A DNA stretch of 5,208 bases. It comes from Chloroflexota bacterium. Lineage in GTDB: Bacteria; Chloroflexota; Limnocylindria; Limnocylindrales; CSP1-4. Position 1 is the stretch's first letter; every line of letters starts with the position of its first letter. Both the position numbers and the translations under genes were made by a program. The DNA is taken from assembly GCA_013694835.1 (NCBI GenBank), contig JACDBP010000024.1, forward strand, positions 1 through 5,208. The letters run 5' to 3'. The notes beneath the pieces are model-generated. The model did no database searches and was not told the DNA's origin. It saw nothing but the letters and a program-made list of their open reading frames with translations. This document shows positions 1 to 5,208 of this stretch, piece after piece.

Positions 1-2
1 TG

Positions 3-614
3 CGTCGCGGCCGCTACAGCCACGGACCGATCAGCGACATGGCGTGGCAGATGGACCTGGACCTTGCGACGACCTGGCTCGACCGGGTGCCACTGTCGGG
101 TGAGATCGTCGAGCTCGCCGCCGGCACTGGCTTCTGGTCGCCCCTGCTCGCCCAGAAGGGCGAGCTGTCGCTCTACGACGCGCTCGAGGCACCACTGGAG
201 CGTGCCCGCCAGCGGCTTATCTCGCACGGGCTGCGCGCCCACCTCCATGTGCGGGACGCCTGGACGCCGGCCGACCGCCAGGTCGACGCGGTGTTCACCG
301 GCTTCTGGCTGAGCCACGTGTCACGCGATCGGCTGCCAGGATTCCTCGGCATCGCTCGGGGGTGGCTCAGGGCCGGCGGCACGTTCGTCTTCGTCGATTC
401 GCTCGACGACCCTGACTCGGGCGCCCTCGACCGATCGCCGCCGCCCGGGCCTGACCTCTCCAGGCGCCGGCTCGGGGACGGGCGAGCTTTCACCATCCCG
501 AAGGTGTTCTATCGGCCCGATGAGCTGGCGGCGGCCCTCGGCGAGGCGGGCTTCGCGGACGCCGAGGTCACGACGACCAACCGGTTCTTCCTGCTCGGAT
601 CCGCGAGGGCCTGA
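3..614 (+). CDS. Class I SAM-dependent methyltransferase (5' end probably outside window)
   Basis: Predicted cytoplasmic enzyme that transfers a methyl group from S-adenosylmethionine to an unknown acceptor. Counting from the ATG at 39, the glycine-rich SAM-binding motif I (VELAAGTG) is at residues 24-31. An acidic residue at the end of the second strand (LYDAL, D47), a likely adenine-contact Asp (RDAW, D73), a motif IV-like DAVF at 83-86 and a late strand LRAGGTFVFVDS at 110-121 follow in the usual class I order. The frame stays open from 39 back to base 3 (RRGRYSHGPISD) with no start codon. Family members normally have more residues before motif I, so I think the true start lies upstream of the window; ATG 39 would give 191 aa. 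The substrate cannot be read from sequence. The family call is firm and the start is not. Confidence 0.8.
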   Translation, partial: RRGRYSHGPISDMAWQMDLDLATTWLDRVPLSGEIVELAAGTGFWSPLLAQKGELSLYDALEAPLERARQRLISHGLRAHLHVRDAWTPADRQVDAVFTGFWLSHVSRDRLPGFLGIARGWLRAGGTFVFVDSLDDPDSGALDRSPPPGPDLSRRRLGDGRAFTIPKVFYRPDELAAALGEAGFADAEVTTTNRFFLLGSARA

Positions 615-633
615 GCAGCTCCTCCGCTCGGGG

Positions 634-639
634 TATCCT
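634..639 (+). promoter_or_regulatory. Possible -10 element for proC
   Basis: TATCCT in the 69-base gap between the methyltransferase stop and the proC start is a fair match to a bacterial -10 hexamer (TAnnnT). It would place a transcript start near 646, with a leader of just under 40 bases. I see no convincing -35 box at the expected distance. A similar hexamer occurs in front of the fusion gene (TACCAT, 3229-3234). The call rests on position and the hexamer only. Confidence 0.3.
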
Positions 640-683
640 CGCCACCAGGTCGCCGCGCGTGCGGCCGTGTCGAGGGGTGCCGC

Positions 684-1532
684 GTGTCGCTGAAGGACCG
701 GACGATCGCCACGATCGGCTCGGGGATGATGGCCGAGGCCATGATCGCCGGGCTCCTTCGCGGTGACCAGGTGGTCCCCGAGCGCATCATCGCCAGCCAC
801 CCGCGCGCTGAGCGCCGCGCGCAGCTGGCGCGGACGCACCAGGTCCAGGTCGTCGCCTCGAACCCCGAGGCCATCCGCGACGCCGACGTCGTGGTGCTGG
901 CCATCAAACCCCAGATGCTGCTGCGGGTCGGCCCCGAGCTCGCGCCGGCGCTGCGGCCGGGGCAGCTCGTCATCAGCGTCATCGCCGGTGCCACGACGAC
1001 CTCGCTGGCGAACGTGCTGCGCCACCGCGAGATCGTCCGGAGCATGCCCAACACGCCGGCCCGGATCGGCCGCGGCATGACCGTCTGGTACGCCACGCCG
1101 GAGGTGAGCGAGCAGCAGGCGGAACAGGCACGAGTCCTGCTGACCTCGCTCGGGGCCGAGCTGCGCGTCGACGACGAGAAGCTGGTCGCGATGGCGACCG
1201 CTGTCAGCGGCACGGGCCCCACGTACGTGTTCCTGGTCATGGAGGCACTCATCGACGCCGCGGTCCACCTCGGCTTTCCGCGGCACATCGCGCACGATCT
1301 CGTCATCGAGACCCTCGAAGGCAGCACGGTCTTCGCCCGCCAGAGCGGCATGCATCCAGCTGAGCTGCGGAACATGGTCACCTCCCCGGGCGGCACGAGT
1401 GCGGCGGCGCTCCATGAGCTGGAACGTGGCCGGCTGCGCACGGTCCTCTCAGAGGCGGTCTGGGCGGCTTACCGGCGCACCGAGGAGCTGGGACGCGAGC
1501 TGGAGGCTCAGACGGCGTCCGCGGAGGAGTGA
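684..1532 (+). CDS. proC: Pyrroline-5-carboxylate reductase
   Basis: Last step of proline biosynthesis: NAD(P)H-dependent reduction of 1-pyrroline-5-carboxylate to L-proline in the cytoplasm. The 282-aa product has the usual family length. It opens with a Rossmann dinucleotide-binding motif (IGSGMMAEAM, residues 11-20), followed by VVLAIKPQ (70-77), the ISVIAGATT strand (97-105) and the MPNTPA loop (121-126). The C-terminal dimerisation domain carries AVSGTGPTYVF (173-183) and the P5CR signature region ELRNMVTSPGGTSAAALHEL (227-246). The GTG start is supported by a GAGGGG Shine-Dalgarno sequence 8-10 bases upstream (around 672-677) and by the Rossmann fold starting right after it. Its stop overlaps the GTG of the MFS remnant by 4 bases (GTGA), implying that the two once formed an operon. 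No key motif is missing. Confidence 0.97.
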   Translation: MSLKDRTIATIGSGMMAEAMIAGLLRGDQVVPERIIASHPRAERRAQLARTHQVQVVASNPEAIRDADVVVLAIKPQMLLRVGPELAPALRPGQLVISVIAGATTTSLANVLRHREIVRSMPNTPARIGRGMTVWYATPEVSEQQAEQARVLLTSLGAELRVDDEKLVAMATAVSGTGPTYVFLVMEALIDAAVHLGFPRHIAHDLVIETLEGSTVFARQSGMHPAELRNMVTSPGGTSAAALHELERGRLRTVLSEAVWAAYRRTEELGRELEAQTASAEE

Positions 1533-1882
1533 CCCAAGCCGGTTTCGCGACGCAGCCGGACCCGCATCGAGGCTGGTTTCGCCTGACGATCGTCTTCGCC
1601 ATCGCGAGCTTCATCGAGGCGGTCGGCTTCGGACATTTCCGGAGCTTCCAGCCGCTGCTGGTGCGGTCGCTCGGCCGCCCCGAGCCGGACGTCGCGATCG
1701 TCGTCGGGCTGCTCTGCCGCGTCGCTGCTGCTGGGTCTGCCGCTCGTCCCGTTCTGGGCGCCTGGTCCGATCGCTACAGCCGGAAGCTGGATCGTCGTCC
1801 GGAGCGCGGTCGTGGAGGCCGTGCTCTGCCTGCTGGTCGCCGTCGTGAGCGCGCCCTGGCAGACCGTCAGGGAAGCCCGTAG
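1529..1882 (+). pseudogene. MFS transporter remnant: frameshifted and 3'-truncated
   Basis: The first 60 or so residues resemble the start of a major facilitator superfamily transporter: a first membrane helix (about 18-35, LTIVFAIASFIEAVGFGHF) and FQPLLVRSLG. The reading then breaks. Next-frame bases 1719-1757 read ASLLLGLPLVPFW (end of helix 2). The original frame resumes with GAWSDRYSRKL, the MFS motif A loop, at 1757-1789. The next frame again gives IVVRSAVVEAVLCLLVAVVSAPWQ (helix 3) at 1791-1862. Single-base changes near 1718 (extra C), 1756-1758 (missing G in a G run) and 1790 (extra G) explain this. Homology ends at about 1863 and roughly 300 residues are absent. The literal frame stops at 1882 and the repaired one at 1925. 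It overlaps proC by GTGA. Three errors in 75 bases could be real decay or poor sequence; the truncation indicates a non-functional gene either way. Confidence 0.72.
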
Positions 1883-2238
1883 CCGAGCAGTCGGACCTCG
1901 ATCTCACCCTCGGGCTCGGCGCTGAAGCCGATCTCGACCTCGACCTCCGATCCAGGGGCAAGGAAGTCGACGTCGACCGTGCTGACCTCCTCCTGGCCGT
2001 CCACGGTGGCCATCGCCTCGAGGCCGATCCGCGCGGCCGCGGTATCGCCCTCGTTCGAAACGGTGGCGGGCACGATCCAGCCGAGCGTCGAGGTGCGGGC
2101 CTGGTCGCGATGCAGCTCGATCCGCGGGTCGGGTGGTCCGCCGGCTCCCAGTCCCTCGAGGACCAGCACGCCGACGACGGCCAGGATCGCCAGGACGCTC
2201 GCCCCGAGGACCAGCCACTCGACGATGTTCCGTTTCAC
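1867..2238 (-). CDS. TIGR02588 family single-span membrane protein
   Basis: A 123-aa protein of unknown function. It has one N-terminal membrane segment (about residues 7-30, EWLVLGASVLAILAVVGVLVLEGL) after a short basic head (MKRN), then a domain of about 90 residues predicted to lie outside the cytoplasm. That domain has alternating hydrophobic strands around GWIVPATVSNEGDTAA (53-68) and LAPGSEVEVEIGFSAEP (93-109), which suggests a small beta-sandwich. The family, from memory TIGR02588, is known as the constant partner of TIGR02587, encoded beside it here. The start is GTG at 2238, with Shine-Dalgarno GGAGGG on the minus strand (2252-2247) eight bases upstream. The start overlaps the stop of TIGR02587 by four bases (GTGA), so the two are translationally coupled. 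The stop lies a few bases from where the MFS remnant ends. Confidence 0.85.
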   Translation of the reverse strand: MKRNIVEWLVLGASVLAILAVVGVLVLEGLGAGGPPDPRIELHRDQARTSTLGWIVPATVSNEGDTAAARIGLEAMATVDGQEEVSTVDVDFLAPGSEVEVEIGFSAEPEGEIEVRLLGYGLP

Positions 2239-3167
2239 GAGCCTTGCCCTCCATCGGCGTTCCCGGCGCCGGCCTCACTGCCGCCCAGGAGCAGTCGCCC
2301 GACCGCAGCACCGAGCGACGCCACGACACCCAGTGCCACGGTCATCGCGACGATCGCCGCGAGGCTCGCGCCCTCAAGCCGTCCGAAGGCCCACAGCAGC
2401 AGCCACGAGACGGCAAGGCTGATGGCGTACGCCGCCAGTGTCTCCGAGACCGGGTGATCGAGGGGGGTGTCGCTCGCCGTGATGGTGTGTCCGCCGCGGA
2501 AGTCCGCATAGAAGACAAGGCCCAGGGTGACGAGCAGTGTTGCGATGACGACTCCGAGCAGCAGCCACGGGCCTGACTCGATGCCGATCAGGACCGGCTC
2601 CTCGGTGGGCGCCACGTTGAGCGCGAAGATGAGGGCTCCGCCGGCGGCGACGTACAGCCGCTGGAACGGGTCAGCGTCGTCGTTCCCTTCGTCTCCGGCC
2701 GAGCCTTCGTCGTTCTGCGCCCGGAGTTGGCCGGCAGCGATCGCCGCACCGAAGGAGATCACGATCCCCTCCAGCGCCACCTTGCCGACCGCATCGCGGA
2801 GGCTCGTGCCGGGCTCGATCCGGCCGAGGAGCAGCAGCGCCGTGAAGGCGACGAGGATACCGATGCCCAGTGCCTCCACCGAGTCGATCAGGACCTCGCG
2901 GAAGCTCAGGTCGCGTCGGAACCCGATGGCGTGGTTGTAGCCGACGAGGATGGCGTACGCGACGGCGAGCAATGTGACGATCTTCCAGCCCGGCAGCGCG
3001 AAGGCGTGTGACCACATCTCCTGGGTGTAGAGCAGCGGCAGGCCGATAAGCAGGCCCCCGCCGACCGCCCGGACGAAATCGGTCACGCTCTCCCGGCTCG
3101 AGCGCCTGCTCTCGGTCGCAGGTCCCGAGCGGGAGCGGCTCGAACGACGGGACCTGCTGTCAGCCAC
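2235..3167 (-). CDS. TIGR02587 family integral membrane protein
   Basis: A 310-aa multi-span membrane protein of unknown function. About seven or eight hydrophobic segments lie near residues 31-47, 60-78, 94-114, 128-147, 170-186, 197-220, 241-262 and 266-290. Motif-like stretches are GGLLIGLPLLYTQEMW (37-52), near the start of the homologous region, and NVAPTEEP (184-191), placed between two membrane segments. An acidic loop (NDEGSAGDEGNDDAD, 152-166) is probably in one water phase. The first 27 residues are rich in Ser and Arg and look cytoplasmic. I chose GTG 3167 because a -10-like TACCCT lies exactly six bases before it. GTG 3086 (283 aa, with GGGAG close upstream) is the main alternative, nearer the family core; GTG 3206 is weaker. 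Extending to 3434 would run into the opposite-strand fusion gene. It is co-transcribed with TIGR02588. Confidence 0.85.
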   Translation of the reverse strand: MADSRSRRSSRSRSGPATESRRSSRESVTDFVRAVGGGLLIGLPLLYTQEMWSHAFALPGWKIVTLLAVAYAILVGYNHAIGFRRDLSFREVLIDSVEALGIGILVAFTALLLLGRIEPGTSLRDAVGKVALEGIVISFGAAIAAGQLRAQNDEGSAGDEGNDDADPFQRLYVAAGGALIFALNVAPTEEPVLIGIESGPWLLLGVVIATLLVTLGLVFYADFRGGHTITASDTPLDHPVSETLAAYAISLAVSWLLLWAFGRLEGASLAAIVAMTVALGVVASLGAAVGRLLLGGSEAGAGNADGGQGS

Positions 3168-3173
3168 GCGCGC

Positions 3174-3179
3174 AGGGTA
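3174..3179 (-). promoter_or_regulatory. Putative -10 element of a leaderless promoter for the TIGR02587/88 operon
   Basis: Read on the minus strand this is TACCCT, followed by exactly six bases (GCGCGC) and then the GTG at 3167. A transcript starting about seven bases after the hexamer would begin at or next to the start codon, the classic spacing for leaderless mRNAs. No Shine-Dalgarno sequence precedes GTG 3167, which fits. No clear -35 box is visible, so this is a positional inference. Confidence 0.4.
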
Positions 3180-3228
3180 CGCGGTGGCTCGCTCTGAGGG
3201 CGGCACGAAGCGGGTCCCGCCATCTCGG

Positions 3229-3234
3229 TACCAT
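3229..3234 (+). promoter_or_regulatory. Possible -10 element for the fusion-protein operon
   Basis: TACCAT sits 31 bases before the GTG at 3266 and would start transcription near 3241, giving a leader of about 25 bases that includes the GGGGAG ribosome-binding site at 3255-3260. There is no clear -35 box. It shares a 98-base divergent region with the promoter of the TIGR02587/88 pair on the other strand. The match is modest. Confidence 0.3.
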
Positions 3235-3265
3235 CGCAGCCGACGTAAGCGATAGGGGAGAGCAC

Positions 3266-4573
3266 GTGCCAAAGCTCCTGGTCGAGCTCCTGACCAGTCC
3301 CGGATGCCGGCACGCCAAGGCGGCCCGGACCGTGCTGCTGGCGGCCCTCGACCGCGTCGCCGAGCCCGTCGACCTTTCGTTCGTGGAGATCGGTGATGAG
3401 AGCGCTGCGGCTTCGTACGACTTCCGCGGCTCACCGACCATTCGCGTCGGCGGCCATGACATCGAGCCGTCCGGCGATGTCCCGATCGGCCTCAGCTGTC
3501 GCCTGTACCGGCAGGCCGACGGATCGCTCGGCGGCGTCCCGCCTCGCGCCGCCATCGATGCCGCGATCGCCGCCTGGCGCGAGGACCAGGCCGAGGCTGC
3601 TGCAGCCCCGGGCGGGGGCGTCGCCGAACTGCCCGCGAGGGTGATGCGGGCAGGCTTCCTGTGGGCCTCGCGGCGCCGCTCGCTGGAGCGGATGGCGACC
3701 TCCAACCGGCTCACCCGATCGCTGGTCCAGCGCTTCGTGGCGGGATCGACGCTGGAAGAGGCGGCGCGGGCGCTGGTCGCTCTCCGCGCGAAGGGTTTCG
3801 CCACGACCGTCGATGTGCTCGGTGAATCGATCGACTCGCAGGAAGCTGCATCGGCGGCCGCGGACGCCTATGTCGAGACCCTCCGGACGCTCGAGGCGCA
3901 GGGGCTCGACGGCAACGTCAGCCTGAAACTGACCGCGATGGGACTCGACCTCGATCGCGAGTCCTGTGCTGCGAACGTCCGACGCGTCGTGGAGGAGGCG
4001 AAGCGCACCGGTGCGTTCGTCCGGATCGACATGGAAGACCACACGCGCACGGAAGCCACCCTCGCCATCGCGCGCGAGCTCCACGCCGAGTACCCGGAGG
4101 TGGGCGTCGTCATCCAGTCGTACCTGCGACGGAGCCCCGATGACGTCGATCGGCTCAACGCGGAGAAGATCCGGGTTCGCCTGTGCAAGGGTGCCTACGA
4201 TGAGCCCGCGTCCGTCGCCTTCCCGGCCAAGGCCGATGTGGACACCAGCTACCGCCGACTGAGTGAGCGACTGCTGCTCGAGGGGCACTACCCGGGCCTG
4301 GCCACGCACGACGAGGCGATCATCGACCATGTGCTCGCGTTCGTGGAGCGTGAGCGGATCGGCCCCGAACGATTCGAGTTCCAGATGCTGTACGGCGTAC
4401 GGCGCGACCTGCAGGACCGGCTGGTCGCCGCCGGCTGGACGGTCAGGATCTACGTGCCATACGGGCACGAGTGGTACCCCTACTTCATGCGCCGCCTCGC
4501 AGAGCGGCCGGCCAACCTGTTGTTCATCGTGCGCAACCTGGTTCGCGAGCGCCGAGGTAAGGTTGCCGCCTGA
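3266..4573 (+). CDS. Thioredoxin-like domain fused to proline dehydrogenase
   Basis: A 435-aa two-domain protein. Residues 1-105 resemble the small thioredoxin-like family often annotated 'thioredoxin family protein': SPGCRHAKAA (11-20), FRGSPTIRVGGHDIEP (53-68) and GLSCRLYR (75-82). It has Cys14 and Cys78 but no CXXC. After an Ala/Gly/Glu linker (about 106-126), residues 127-435 form a complete Thermus-type proline dehydrogenase, a FAD-dependent TIM barrel oxidising L-proline to pyrroline-5-carboxylate. Visible motifs are SLKLTAMGLD (219-228), RIDMED (253-258), VIQSYLRR (282-289), KGAYDEP (308-314), ATHD (346-349), EFQMLYGVR (371-379), YVPYG (396-400), WYPY (403-406) and the active-site-type RR (409-410) in RRLAERPANLL. 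The GTG start has GGGGAG five bases upstream. No P5C dehydrogenase domain follows, so it is not PutA. The PRODH call is firm; the role of the front domain is unknown. Confidence 0.93.
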   Translation: MPKLLVELLTSPGCRHAKAARTVLLAALDRVAEPVDLSFVEIGDESAAASYDFRGSPTIRVGGHDIEPSGDVPIGLSCRLYRQADGSLGGVPPRAAIDAAIAAWREDQAEAAAAPGGGVAELPARVMRAGFLWASRRRSLERMATSNRLTRSLVQRFVAGSTLEEAARALVALRAKGFATTVDVLGESIDSQEAASAAADAYVETLRTLEAQGLDGNVSLKLTAMGLDLDRESCAANVRRVVEEAKRTGAFVRIDMEDHTRTEATLAIARELHAEYPEVGVVIQSYLRRSPDDVDRLNAEKIRVRLCKGAYDEPASVAFPAKADVDTSYRRLSERLLLEGHYPGLATHDEAIIDHVLAFVERERIGPERFEFQMLYGVRRDLQDRLVAAGWTVRIYVPYGHEWYPYFMRRLAERPANLLFIVRNLVRERRGKVAA

Positions 4574-5154
4574 TGGTTCGAACAGGCGGCCCTGCGATGG
4601 TCTCGAAGCGACGACTGTCGGGGATCTGGCTCCTGGCTGCCGTCGTGGCGACGGGAGGACTCTTCGCCGTCCCGGGGTCGGTCGCCGCATGCAGCTGCGC
4701 GGTGTTCGACATCGCCAGCATGCCGGACCGCGACGATCCGTTTGTGGTCATCGGGACCTTGACCGGGCCGCAACCTGGCGGCATCCGTTTCGAGGTGGAG
4801 CGCTGGTTCTCAGGGGCGGACTCGTCGCCCGTCGTGGTGCTCGATCAGCGCTGGTTCCATGGCCCCATCGGCGATTGCGGACGCGACCCGTTGCCACTGG
4901 GGATCCGCTTCATCGTCGCGATGCATCGCCAGGACGACGGGCGTGCCGGGATCTCGCTGTGCGCGCCGATCCGTGTGGCCGCCAGTCCCGAGGGCAGGGA
5001 GTGGATCGAGCAGGCGCGATCACGCTACGGCGAAGGGATCGCGTATCCGACATCAGCGGTCTCGGCGACGATCCAGGGCCTCGCCGACTTCCTGGGCCTC
5101 TTCGGATCCCAGATCAGGGTCTTTCCGGCAGACTACGAGGGTCCGCTGCGTTGA
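4573..5154 (+). CDS. Exported 'CSC' protein, TIMP/NTR-like pattern
   Basis: A 193-aa protein with an export signal: basic SKRR (11-14), a hydrophobic core (about 17-33, GIWLLAAVVATGGLFAV), then PGSVAA and Cys40. The mature protein would begin CSC. A VIGTL strand (59-63), a FEVERWFSG strand (73-81), GDCG with Cys102 and SLCAPI with Cys130 follow. This order, an N-terminal CxC and then two distant cysteines in a beta-rich domain of about 100 residues, recalls the netrin/TIMP-like OB fold, as I remember it from secreted proteins of high-GC bacteria. VAAC also satisfies a lipobox, so lipid anchoring at Cys40 is possible. ATG 4573 shares its A with the upstream stop (TGATG), implying coupling to proline dehydrogenase; ATG 4597 (M9) is an alternative start with a more typical signal peptide. 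Function unknown. Confidence 0.75.
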   Translation: MVRTGGPAMVSKRRLSGIWLLAAVVATGGLFAVPGSVAACSCAVFDIASMPDRDDPFVVIGTLTGPQPGGIRFEVERWFSGADSSPVVVLDQRWFHGPIGDCGRDPLPLGIRFIVAMHRQDDGRAGISLCAPIRVAASPEGREWIEQARSRYGEGIAYPTSAVSATIQGLADFLGLFGSQIRVFPADYEGPLR

Positions 5155-5169
5155 CCTTGCACCGCCCCG

Positions 5170-5191
5170 GCCGGCCCGTGCGGGGGCCGGC
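5170..5191 (+). terminator. GC-rich hairpin after the fusion/CSC operon
   Basis: An 8-bp perfect stem pairs bases 5170-5177 with 5184-5191 around a 6-base loop (GTGCGG), 16 bases past the stop of the CSC protein gene. Position and strength fit a terminator, but no T run follows, so it would not be a canonical intrinsic terminator. The remaining bases to the window end show nothing else I can name. Confidence 0.35.
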
Positions 5192-5208
5192 GACCCATCA
5201 GCCGCCGG

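Noticed and set aside
321..1441. Long minus-strand open frames opposite the methyltransferase and proC (up to 364 residues)
   Set aside because: Low-complexity Arg/Gly/Pro/Ala translation typical of antisense high-GC DNA; the plus-strand frames carry clear family motifs over the same bases.
1715..1791. Programmed ribosomal frameshifting in the MFS remnant
   Set aside because: Three shifts in about 75 bases without a slippery heptamer or stimulatory structure, in a gene already missing most of its length, point to decay or sequence error.
1399..1848. A 149-residue plus-strand frame across the proC end and the MFS remnant
   Set aside because: It is in the third frame, contributes none of the MFS-like pieces and reads as Arg/Ser-rich filler.
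3089..3160. Imperfect repeats (GGCTCGAGCG at 3095 and GGCTCGAACG at 3137) as a possible regulatory repeat
   Set aside because: They lie in the stretch encoding Ser/Arg-rich residues and are adequately explained by repeated Ser and Arg codons.
3168..3434. Upstream extension of the TIGR02587 frame by 89 residues to a start at 3434
   Set aside because: It would overlap the first 169 bases of the opposite-strand fusion gene and the divergent promoter region, and the added Arg/Pro-rich sequence looks like noncoding high-GC translation.
3266..3580. Classical CXXC thioredoxin active site in the fusion protein
   Set aside because: The motif reads SPGCRHAK: only one cysteine at the usual position, so disulfide reductase activity of the standard kind is not supported.
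3431..4690. A 419-residue minus-strand open frame opposite proline dehydrogenase
   Set aside because: No recognisable domain, and it is a mirror of codon bias in the well-supported plus-strand gene.

Overview
The window is GC-rich bacterial DNA with tightly packed genes, frequent GTG starts and 1-4 base start/stop overlaps. The protein set suits a high-GC soil or freshwater lineage such as Chloroflexota (Limnocylindria-like) or Actinomycetota: a Thermus-type single-function proline dehydrogenase, a stand-alone ProC, the TIGR02587/TIGR02588 membrane pair and a secreted 'CSC' protein. This placement is an impression from family resemblance and is weakly supported. I see no rRNA, tRNA, CRISPR array, insertion sequence or attachment site.

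Layout. The left edge (3-614, +) holds a class I SAM-dependent methyltransferase whose 5' end is probably cut off by the window. After a 69-base gap comes proC (684-1532, +), pyrroline-5-carboxylate reductase. It overlaps by 4 bases the start of a broken MFS transporter (1529 to about 1863, +). That remnant keeps only about the first quarter of a transporter and carries three single-base frame changes. Its homology ends within a few bases of the stop codon of a convergent two-gene operon on the minus strand: TIGR02587 (3167-2235) followed by TIGR02588 (2238-1867), an uncharacterised integral membrane protein and its single-span partner. A 98-base divergent promoter region (3168-3265) then separates this pair from a second plus-strand operon. 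That operon holds a fusion protein (3266-4573), with a thioredoxin-like domain in front of a complete proline dehydrogenase, and a translationally coupled exported 'CSC' protein (4573-5154). A GC-rich hairpin lies just beyond it.

How the genes relate. ProC makes proline from pyrroline-5-carboxylate (P5C) and proline dehydrogenase oxidises proline back to P5C, so opposite steps of the proline/P5C cycle lie within 2 kb of each other in separate transcription units. The TIGR02587/TIGR02588 pair sits between them, beside the MFS remnant, which suggests that a rearrangement brought it here.

The points most worth a second look are the thioredoxin-like/proline dehydrogenase fusion, the uncharacterised TIGR02587/88 pair with an apparently leaderless promoter, and the decayed or mis-sequenced MFS fragment ending at a sharp junction.
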